This document shows positions 1 through 5,448 of a stretch of 7,232 bases of DNA, in pieces. The notes beneath the pieces were generated by a model. It was not told where the DNA came from, searched no databases, and saw only the letters and a list, made by a program, of their open reading frames with translations. The DNA comes from CALLPQ01 sp964479275 (lineage in GTDB: Bacteria; Pseudomonadota; Alphaproteobacteria; Caulobacterales; Parvularculaceae), in contig CAYZLR010000131.1 in the NCBI GenBank assembly GCA_964479275.1, positions 1 through 7,232 on the forward strand, read 5' to 3'. Positions within the stretch are counted from its first letter, which is position 1. Each line of letters begins with the position of its first letter. The position numbers and the translations under genes were made by a program.

Positions 1-1
1 C

Positions 2-54
2 CTATGCCCTGCTATTCAAACCATGAAAACTGAAGTTTTTCAGCTGCCTGTTAA
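2..54 (+). repeat. Terminal inverted repeat, left copy (53 bp)
   Basis: These 53 bases are an exact reverse complement of 7180-7232. Inside the unit are a CTGAA/TTCAG hairpin (30-34 with 39-43), an overlapping AAAACT/AGTTTT palindrome (26-31 with 34-39) and a CAGCTG palindrome (41-46). The identity stops at the TTAA at 51-54, and the interrupted SGNH-like coding sequence begins immediately afterwards. The frame that enters the coding sequence has a TGA at 24-26, so the repeat is unlikely to be native coding sequence of that gene. The likeliest explanation is the outer end of a multicopy element, such as an insertion sequence, lying on both sides in opposite orientation, with the assembly stopping at it. 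An assembly fold-back artefact is possible. No transposase is visible. Confidence 0.9.
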
Positions 55-374
55 TGCAACAATGGCAAGCCTATCAAGATGATCCAACCGAACTTGCAAA
101 AACGCAGATTTTACAACATGCAAAACCCCTTTTAAGAGGATTGACCAAATCAGAGTTGAGGCATATCGGCCTAATTTACCCTCCCCGGCTTGCTTGGTCC
201 CAATCGGAGGTCGACTCCATCAATTTTCACGGCGTTACTATTCCTGTGATTACCTTCCCCGTTAGCGCGTTACCCGAACTTGGAAACCAGACACTCTGGA
301 TTGACCGAGGACACCTCAATCAACATGGTGCGACAATGATTACTCGCCATATAGCCGATAACATCGGCGGGTAA
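54..374 (+). CDS. SGNH-hydrolase-like O-acetyltransferase, C-terminal fragment
   Basis: This is the tail of a larger protein. The last 25 residues carry a D-R-G-H block (fragment residues 84-87) followed by L-N-x-x-G-A, which is the conserved Asp/His end of SGNH/GDSL-fold acetyltransferases of the AlgX/AlgJ/DHHW type. These partner with MBOAT membrane proteins to O-acetylate exported polysaccharides. The upstream blocks with the nucleophilic Ser, Gly and Asn are missing. The open frame runs back only to a TGA at 24-26, inside the terminal repeat. The ATG at 54 straddles the repeat border, has no convincing ribosome binding site, and is probably an internal Met of the original gene. It ends 5 nt before the MBOAT start, an operon-like spacing that supports the assignment. 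As it stands the fragment should be non-functional. I am fairly sure of the family and sure that it is incomplete. Confidence 0.68.
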   Translation: MQQWQAYQDDPTELAKTQILQHAKPLLRGLTKSELRHIGLIYPPRLAWSQSEVDSINFHGVTIPVITFPVSALPELGNQTLWIDRGHLNQHGATMITRHIADNIGG

Positions 375-900
375 TTTAAATGCTATTTACAGAGATTCGA
401 TTTGTTATATTTTTTGTCATCGTCTTTGTTCTTTACTGGGCCATAAGAACAATCAGAGCAAGGATTACCCTACTGATACTAGCAAGCCTAGTATTCTATG
501 GCGCGTGGGATTGGCGTTTTCTGGGGTTAATTCTATTCGTTATTAGCGTGACTTATTTTGCGCAAAAATCATTATTTCAAACGCCTAATGAACTGCACAA
601 GCGATACATCACAACTTGCTCCGTAGTCTTATTATTAGGCACCCTTGGCATTTTTAAGTATTTTAATTTTTTCGCAGATAGTTTGATTGCCTTAATGCAA
701 TCAACAGGTTTCAGTGTTTCGCAGCCTTTAGTTTCCATTATCTTACCCGTCGGTATCAGTTTCTACATTTTCCTGGCAATTGGATTGATCATTGATATTC
801 GAAGGGGTGTTTTTGAAAAACCACAAAATTTCTTGGACGTTACCTTCTTTGTAGCGTTCTTCCCTCAATTAGTTGCGGGCCCGATTATGCGCGCAAAAGA

Positions 901-908
901 TTTTTTTT
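901..908 (+). repeat. T8 homopolymer at first MBOAT frameshift
   Basis: A run of eight T follows GA. With seven T the reading is R-A-K-D-F-F-P-Q-I-K, as expected after the AGP motif of MBOAT proteins. With eight T the frame ends at the TAA at 917-919. The extra base is therefore placed in this run by protein homology. Homopolymer slippage, either in the cell or during sequencing, is the usual cause. Confidence 0.8.
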
Positions 909-1238
909 CCGCAAATTAAATACAAACATAGATTGAGGGATATCCCCTGGTGCGGAGTATTCATATTATTTCTGGGAGGTTTTTTTAAAAAGGCTGTTAT
1001 TGCCGATAATCTGGCGATCGCTTTCGTCGATCCTGTTTTTGCAGAACCAGGCTTATACAGTAATAGCGCAATTATATTGAGCGTCTTTGCCTACGCCGCA
1101 CAAATTTACTGTGCTTTTTCTGGATATTCAGACATGGCGATTGCCATCAGTCGATGTTTTGGTTTTCAATTACCCAAGAATTTCGAGTCCCCCTATCTCT
1201 CTTATACAATTACGGAGTTTTGGCGGCGCTGGCATATT

Positions 1239-1246
1239 TCTCTCTC
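1239..1246 (+). repeat. (TC)4 dinucleotide run at second MBOAT frameshift
   Basis: Four TC units lie between the codons for W-H-I and H-W-L-R-D-Y. A fifth unit would give H-I-S-L-S-H-W-L-R-D-Y in one frame, matching the strongly conserved FWRRWHISLSxWLRDYLYI block of MBOAT proteins. As written, the frame stops at the TAG at 1254-1256. A 1-base deletion would also restore the frame but would shorten the conserved block by one residue, so loss of one TC unit fits better. Confidence 0.7.
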
Positions 1247-1825
1247 ATTGGCTTAGAGATTATCTCTACATATCCCTTGGGGGAAACAGGGTGAGTGAAA
1301 TCAAAAATTACCGCAATCTCATAGCAACCATGGTACTGGGCGGACTTTGGCATAGTGCATCTTGGAATTTCCTGATCTGGGGCTACATTCACGGAACAGC
1401 GCTCTCCTTGGAGAAATTATGGAAATGGCCTGAGCAACTCCAAAATCATTGGATACTTCGCCCTATTGGCTTTGGTGTCACTTTTTATTTGGTGTGCATC
1501 GCATGGGTATTTTTTCGCGCCCCCGATCTTGATGTTTCCTTATATATGATCACTTCCATGTTTGGTATATCAAATCTTGGAATAGAAACTTTTTCAGGTC
1601 TGAGCTGGACTCTATTAATCGGTTTAGCTGCGGTCCACTTTGTATTGTCCAAATTCAAAATAGGACAAAAATTGGCCCTGCTACCGGCTCCGATCGTTGC
1701 TGCAATTTGCGGATTGTGGCTTGCTGCAATGTTGCCGTTCATTCCTTCAGAATCTCAACCCTTTATCTATTTTCAGTTCTAAAGGAAATTGTAACTACTC
1801 ATGGAAACGATCAGCACGAAACTGC

Positions 1826-2497
1826 TTATCCTCGTTTAATTGTAAACTTATCGCCGTACTTACCTTTCACCCCATCATAATGGGATTTGATCCAATCAAA
1901 ATCATCTTCATAATGACCCGTAGGCATCAACGCGCCGCTTAGACGAATTGTTTTTGAACCATAATCGAGAACACTCACAACGATAGGGACATTGGCCGTA
2001 TTGGCGATATGATAAAATCCACTTTTCCAAGCCCCAGTTTTTGAGCGCGTCCCCTCAGGAGGCACGGCGAGAATCAATTCATCGGTGGCTTCAAATGCAT
2101 CCCGCATTTGCGCAACGACATCATGGCTTGCTGATCGATCCACGGGTACACAGCCAAGCCATTTTACAATGCCCCCAAAGGGGCCCGTTGTGAGTGATTT
2201 TTTACCGATCCAGCGCAGTTTAACCCGGTAATATCCCGCGGCTGCGAGCATGTGCAAACCGTCCCAGTTTGAAGTGTGTGGCGCCGCAATCAGAACAGAT
2301 TTGCGCCCTCCATGCTCGGGCGATGGCCAGTTGCCCTCTACGCTCCATCCCCAGAATTTCAGCCAGAGCGTACAAAATCCTTTCACAAAATTATTAATAA
2401 ACCCGGACTCCGGACTAGGCTTCGACTGCTCGCGTGAAAAATGTACTTTAAAAAGCGAAAACGAGTGCCTTGTCTGCAAATTTTGCTGATCGTCCAT
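1826..2497 (-). CDS. PlsC-like 1-acyl-glycerol-3-phosphate acyltransferase family protein
   Basis: This is a lysophospholipid acyltransferase (LPLAT/PlsC) family protein of 223 residues, expected at the cytoplasmic face of the inner membrane and transferring an acyl chain to a lysophospholipid or similar acceptor. Family motif I, H-x4-D, is present as HTSNWD at residues 74-79. The G-x-x-P-V-D-R block lies at 115-121 and the phosphate-binding P-E-G-T-R-S at 147-152. The N-terminal 30 residues are polar, and a hydrophobic patch at about 38-50 may lie against the membrane. The ATG at 2497 is the earliest possible start, because an in-frame TGA lies 12 nt upstream. No strong ribosome binding site precedes it, so a later non-ATG start cannot be excluded. 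The HTSNWD form and short length resemble the small single-domain branch of the family rather than canonical PlsC. The gene converges on the MBOAT gene with a 43-bp gap that holds no clear terminator. Acceptor and acyl specificity are not visible. Confidence 0.85.
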   Translation of the reverse strand: MDDQQNLQTRHSFSLFKVHFSREQSKPSPESGFINNFVKGFCTLWLKFWGWSVEGNWPSPEHGGRKSVLIAAPHTSNWDGLHMLAAAGYYRVKLRWIGKKSLTTGPFGGIVKWLGCVPVDRSASHDVVAQMRDAFEATDELILAVPPEGTRSKTGAWKSGFYHIANTANVPIVVSVLDYGSKTIRLSGALMPTGHYEDDFDWIKSHYDGVKGKYGDKFTIKRG

Positions 2498-2734
2498 GTA
2501 CCATGCTCATAAAAATAGTGCTTGTCTTGGTTTGGACGCAAATTCAGGGTTTGAACAGTAAAAACCCAGAATTTGGGAAAAAATACCCACAAAAACGATA
2601 AACAGCCCCAAAGTTCGAGGTTGGCACCTTCGCTCGTTGTATTTAGGCAACAAATTCGCGCGATTCCACCCTTTCCTAATTGTTAATCGCGGGTTAATCT
2701 TATGAGCAAATATTGGGAAACTGGGATGTGAACC
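2498..2734. promoter_or_regulatory. Divergent intergenic region between acyltransferase and PDT-like gene
   Basis: These 237 bases separate two divergent genes and must hold both promoters. I see no open reading frame that looks real. The clearest signal is the TTAA-N7-TTAA site at 2683-2697. TATGAG at 2701-2706 is a weak -10-like hexamer downstream of it. TGGG (2574-2577) and CCCA (2586-2589) flank a short A-rich loop, a marginal hairpin. No sigma-70 promoter of good quality could be assigned for either gene. Confidence 0.4.
2683..2697 (+). promoter_or_regulatory. Candidate CtrA box TTAA-N7-TTAA
   Basis: TTAA at 2683-2686 and TTAA at 2694-2697 are separated by exactly seven bases, and the repeat extends to GTTAATC at 2682-2688 and 2693-2699 with an 11-bp period. 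TTAA-N7-TTAA is the consensus bound by the alphaproteobacterial cell-cycle regulator CtrA. It lies 37 nt before the ATG at 2735, where a regulator could contact a promoter. The match is perfect but the motif is short and A+T-rich, and the taxon is only inferred. Binding by another regulator to the direct repeat, or chance, is possible. Confidence 0.42.
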
Positions 2735-4438
2735 ATGGCTGATGGTAGTGATTTGAGAGCATATTCAAAAAATGAAGACACGAAGGCGCGCGAAGTCTCT
2801 GAGCGCGCTTTTGGAGACAACAAAATGCACCGCCGCAAAAAAGGTAACGGTAAACGCGCTCCCAAAATTGCTTTCACTGGTGAAGAATATGGTTTCGGCT
2901 ATCAAGCTTTAGGCATGTTCACCAAAGAAGCCAGCCGGCGCGCTAGAAATGGCCGCGCAGGCGTTTACGACGGCGGGGCAAAAGCCGCGAAAAAAATCAA
3001 ACTTGATCAAGACGCACAGCATCTTGCCCAATTTGATGATTTTGATTTCCAAAAAGAAAACCAACGCCTGCCCTTAAGAACAAAAGAACAAGCGTTAATG
3101 GCGGTAAAAAGTGGAACCGCTGATTACGCGATTGTTCCATTTTATAGTCCCTATTTTGGCTATGACTTTGAAACACTCCGCGCCCTGAATACATTGACTG
3201 GCATGATGGCTGTTGAACAATATGAGGCAGATGACAATATGTGCCTGGCTGTGCACGAGAGTCAGGTTTTAGAATTGGCGCAATCAGCGCATCCCGGATC
3301 AGGGCTTTCGTCCGTATTAAAGCATGAGCGAAAAAATTGGGGCTCTCATGAGCGTGTTCGTGGAGAGAAAAATCTCGATATTAACGGTCAGAGTGAATTC
3401 TATCGCGCTGGCCTGGCAATCGATCATTCGGCTCAATTAATGCTGCGTGATCGATTAGATATGGTCTTTGCTGGCCCAGAAGCTGCGCGCCGTTGTAAGT
3501 CCAAATTAGATGGATTGCGATCAATTGGCGTTGAATTGGCAGAAACGCCACAAACTGTTGAGCCTCACCGTGAACTCGCCCGCCGCGCTCTGGCCTCCTT
3601 ATCTGGCGGACGTCAAGTCAACACCTTCTTTGACCCCAAAAGTGGCGATGCTCATTACGTGAGTTCGATTAGCGGTGAGTCCCACTCCAAGACACAGCTC
3701 TATGGCGTAGTACTTCCATTTAATGTGGCAATGATGTCTTCTGATTACGTCATTGTAGATCCGGATATGGACGATAGTGAGAGTGAAAAGACTCGCTTTT
3801 TCGTGGTTCACAAAAACCCCGATCACTCGTTATTTGAAGATGCCTACCGCACCACGGACGCAAAAACCCGCTACTGGGAACGTCGGCTCAAATCAATCGC
3901 CCGACGCGCGCAAGATGATTCATATGCGCTAGGCGATGAAAAAGGTAAAATCAAAGGTGTACGGGTCATGCTCCGCTTTTTGCGCGATAAAAACGCGGCG
4001 AGTACGGGGGATATCGAAAATTATTTACGCAATTTCGGAGTACCGTTTAATATTGTTCGTATAGATGAAGATAGCGGCGCAGATGGACCAGCTCCCATTA
4101 TTGTTGACGTAGAGTTTTCATTCGCCCACGGAGATTTTGGCTATTACCCATTCACGCGGCGTTTTAGAGGCGCGGTCGTAAACGGATTTTTGAAAAAATC
4201 CTTCGCCCGGTGGAAAAATCGCGGGGTTCTGGTTTTGGCAGCGGTGCCCTTTGAAGAACCACAAATGCCACGCCATAAAGCCCGCCGTTGGTGGAAAGAG
4301 GCTTTTGTTGCCCGTCAGCGTGATTTTGTTGAAACAATGTTTATCCGCTTCTCACGCGTCCTTTTTATCTATGTGTTGCCACTAGCCGTTGTGGCTGGAT
4401 TGCTGTTTTTCATAGCTACAAAATTAGGACTGCTATAA
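2735..4438 (+). CDS. Membrane-anchored prephenate-dehydratase-like protein with degenerate motifs
   Basis: This 567-residue protein has an unusual layout. Residues 1-42 are charged and probably disordered. From K44-I-A-F the pattern resembles the start of prephenate dehydratase (PDT; usually K-I-A-x-x-G-P-x-G-T-F-S), but the glycine-rich motif is replaced by T-G-E-E-Y-G-F-G. At 118-138 a stretch resembles the PDT block V-x-x-G-x-A-D-Y-x-x-V-P-I-E-N-S, with F-Y-S-P in place of I-E-N-S. At 352-358 K-T-R-F-F-V-V matches the PDT T-R-F motif. Residues 408-445 look like the ACT domain that follows PDT. A basic, Trp-rich segment (485-540) leads to one transmembrane helix at about 542-562 and a very short tail, so the bulk is probably cytoplasmic and tail-anchored. 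The protein is roughly twice the length of bacterial PDT. Altered motifs argue against ordinary phenylalanine synthesis and for a sensor or pseudoenzyme. Domain assignment is from motif memory and needs a profile search. The ATG at 2735 follows a weak GGGA. Confidence 0.72.
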   Translation: MADGSDLRAYSKNEDTKAREVSERAFGDNKMHRRKKGNGKRAPKIAFTGEEYGFGYQALGMFTKEASRRARNGRAGVYDGGAKAAKKIKLDQDAQHLAQFDDFDFQKENQRLPLRTKEQALMAVKSGTADYAIVPFYSPYFGYDFETLRALNTLTGMMAVEQYEADDNMCLAVHESQVLELAQSAHPGSGLSSVLKHERKNWGSHERVRGEKNLDINGQSEFYRAGLAIDHSAQLMLRDRLDMVFAGPEAARRCKSKLDGLRSIGVELAETPQTVEPHRELARRALASLSGGRQVNTFFDPKSGDAHYVSSISGESHSKTQLYGVVLPFNVAMMSSDYVIVDPDMDDSESEKTRFFVVHKNPDHSLFEDAYRTTDAKTRYWERRLKSIARRAQDDSYALGDEKGKIKGVRVMLRFLRDKNAASTGDIENYLRNFGVPFNIVRIDEDSGADGPAPIIVDVEFSFAHGDFGYYPFTRRFRGAVVNGFLKKSFARWKNRGVLVLAAVPFEEPQMPRHKARRWWKEAFVARQRDFVETMFIRFSRVLFIYVLPLAVVAGLLFFIATKLGLL

Positions 4439-4522
4439 CGAACCCTGATTATTGTGGTTTCAACCTCAATGGCAGCATGCTCTGATTTTATATGTAAGTT
4501 TTGTTAAGAGGTTTAATGGATC

Positions 4523-4912
4523 ATGGTAAGAACTATAGTGGCCATTTTGTTGGGGGTATTTGCTGGGGCGATTATTGTTGCACTGGTTGAGGGAGCCAGT
4601 CACATCATTTGGCCGCCCCCTGAAGGGAATTTGCAAGATCCTGAATTCCTAAAATCCATTATGCATGAAATACCTTTTGGCGCGAAAATGGGCGTTTTGG
4701 TTGCATGGGGACTTGGGGTTTTTGGTGGCGGCATCATTGCTCGATTTATTTCACATCGCCATACTTATGCGGCTTGGACCGTAGGGGTTATCATTTTGGG
4801 TTTTGGAATGATGACGATGATCGCCATTCCTCACCCCACCTGGATGATTTTTAATGCCTTTGTTTTTACACTTATCGGCATTTTATTGGCGAACCGGGTA
4901 ACGAGAGCGTAA
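4523..4912 (+). CDS. Small four-helix membrane protein, unknown function
   Basis: This is a 129-residue hydrophobic protein with four probable transmembrane helices at about 3-22, 55-77, 83-101 and 107-125. A polar loop at 28-54 contains W-P-P-P-E-G and a conserved-looking E-I-P-F-G-A-K before helix 2, and helix 2 has a G-V-F-G-G-G run. I recognise the general pattern (helix, E-x-x-x-x-x-x-W/Y-P-P-P-x-G loop, G-G helix) as one seen in small uncharacterised bacterial membrane proteins, but I cannot give it a family name or a function. The ATG at 4523 is preceded by AGAGG at 4507-4511, spacing 11 nt. The ATG at 4516 is in another frame and closes to nothing useful. It lies 84 nt after the PDT-like gene and 83 nt before the DUF2721 start, so the three could be one transcript. 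Confidence 0.8.
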   Translation: MVRTIVAILLGVFAGAIIVALVEGASHIIWPPPEGNLQDPEFLKSIMHEIPFGAKMGVLVAWGLGVFGGGIIARFISHRHTYAAWTVGVIILGFGMMTMIAIPHPTWMIFNAFVFTLIGILLANRVTRA

Positions 4913-4936
4913 CAACGCATAATTTTCTTTACACAC

Positions 4937-4972
4937 GATAGGCATGATGGGTATTGCAAACCTGTGCCTATC
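4937..4972 (+). promoter_or_regulatory. Hairpin in the leader of the DUF2721 gene
   Basis: GATAGGCA (4937-4944) and TGCCTATC (4965-4972) form a perfect 8-bp stem around a 20-nt loop, and two further T-G/G-T wobble pairs could extend it inward. It sits between the small membrane protein gene and the DUF2721 gene. No T-run follows, so it is not a standard intrinsic terminator. It could attenuate, stabilise mRNA or control initiation. It also makes a start at 4954 (inside the loop) or 4975 (2 nt after the stem) less attractive than the ATG at 4996. Confidence 0.45.
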
Positions 4973-4995
4973 AAATGTTTGCAAAGTTGCCCTGT

Positions 4996-5448
4996 ATGAA
5001 TTTTGAGAATTTTTCGACCATCGCCCAGATTATTGAGTTAGCTGTTGCTCCCGCATTTTTACTCATGGCTGTCGGTTCTTTGATAAATGTAGCCACTATT
5101 CGGCTTGGCCGCGTGATTGATCGCGCACGAATTTTAGAAGCCATCATCGGCGAACATCGTGATGAAAAAAATGAATTACGCTATATGGACGAGCTGAAAA
5201 CCCTGGGACGGCGCATGTCGAGCATTAATATTTCGATTATGTTCGCAACCTTTGCCGCCCTGCTTGTGTGTTGTGTGGTCGCACTAATTTTTATTAGCGC
5301 ACTCTTGTCAATCAATGCGCCGTTAATCATCGCGCTATTATTTATTGCAACCATGATTATGATGATTATCGGACTGCTATTTTTCCTGTCAGAAATTTTT
5401 ATCGCCACCAGCACAATTCGTGTACATACAGAATATTTCCAAGATTAA
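4996..5448 (+). CDS. DUF2721 family membrane protein
   Basis: This 150-residue membrane protein matches the DUF2721 pattern: an N-terminal I-A-Q-I-I-E-L-A-V-A-P-A-F-L-L helix ending in G-S-L-I-N-V, then an R-L-x-R-V-I-D-R-A-R-x-L-E segment, a cytoplasmic helical stretch with L-x-x-L-x-R-R-M, the S-I-N-I-S-I turn, and two closely spaced C-terminal helices (about 77-100 and 106-128). The family's function is unknown. I choose the ATG at 4996 because it gives the normal short leader (MNFENFSTIAQ) and clears the leader hairpin. In-frame alternatives are the ATG at 4975 and a TTG at 4954, which would add 7 or 14 residues that look unlike the family. No strong ribosome binding site precedes any of them. 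It converges on the serine hydrolase gene with a 4-nt overlap of stop codons. Confidence 0.8.
   Translation: MNFENFSTIAQIIELAVAPAFLLMAVGSLINVATIRLGRVIDRARILEAIIGEHRDEKNELRYMDELKTLGRRMSSINISIMFATFAALLVCCVVALIFISALLSINAPLIIALLFIATMIMMIIGLLFFLSEIFIATSTIRVHTEYFQD

Larger units (their letters stand above)
380..1782 (+). pseudogene. MBOAT (AlgI-like) O-acetyltransferase, two frameshifts
   Basis: This is a multi-span membrane O-acyltransferase that would pass acetyl groups across the inner membrane to an SGNH partner for exopolysaccharide modification. Three frames tile it: 380 to about 901 (N-terminal helices, LPVGISFY, FFPQLVAGP at residues 161-168), about 909-1246 (GGFFKKAVIADNLA, FSGYSDMAI, TEFWRRWHISLS), and about 1247-1782 (WLRDYLYISLGGNR, GGLWH, HG). 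Removing one T from the T8 run at 901-908 and adding one TC to the (TC)4 run at 1239-1246 restores one 467-residue protein, normal for AlgI-type proteins. In repaired numbering the GGLWH histidine (1351-1353) is residue 325 and the HG histidine (1390-1392) is residue 338, close to the catalytic His of AlgI. The ATG at 380 follows the SGNH stop by 5 nt, suggesting translational coupling. As read, translation stops at 919. True pseudogene, phase-variable gene and sequencing error all remain possible. The substrate is unknown, and nothing points specifically to alginate. Confidence 0.9.

Noticed and set aside
1210..1742. Minus-strand open frames within the MBOAT gene
   Set aside because: They are antisense to strongly conserved MBOAT motifs and carry no recognisable protein features.
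1783..1825. Possible bidirectional terminator between the MBOAT and PlsC-like genes
   Set aside because: No stem followed by a T-run is present on either strand in the 43-bp gap.
2383..2592. A 69-codon minus-strand frame overlapping the start of the PlsC-like gene
   Set aside because: It overlaps the acyltransferase in another frame, has no family resemblance and no ribosome binding site.
4439..4522. AGCATGCT palindrome near 4474-4481 followed by a short T-run, considered as a terminator of the PDT-like gene
   Set aside because: A self-complementary 8-mer leaves no loop and the T-run is only four bases, so it does not form a standard intrinsic terminator.
4954..4995. Earlier starts (TTG at 4954, ATG at 4975) for the DUF2721 gene
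   Set aside because: The added residues do not resemble the family N-terminus, and the leader hairpin covers or abuts these starts.
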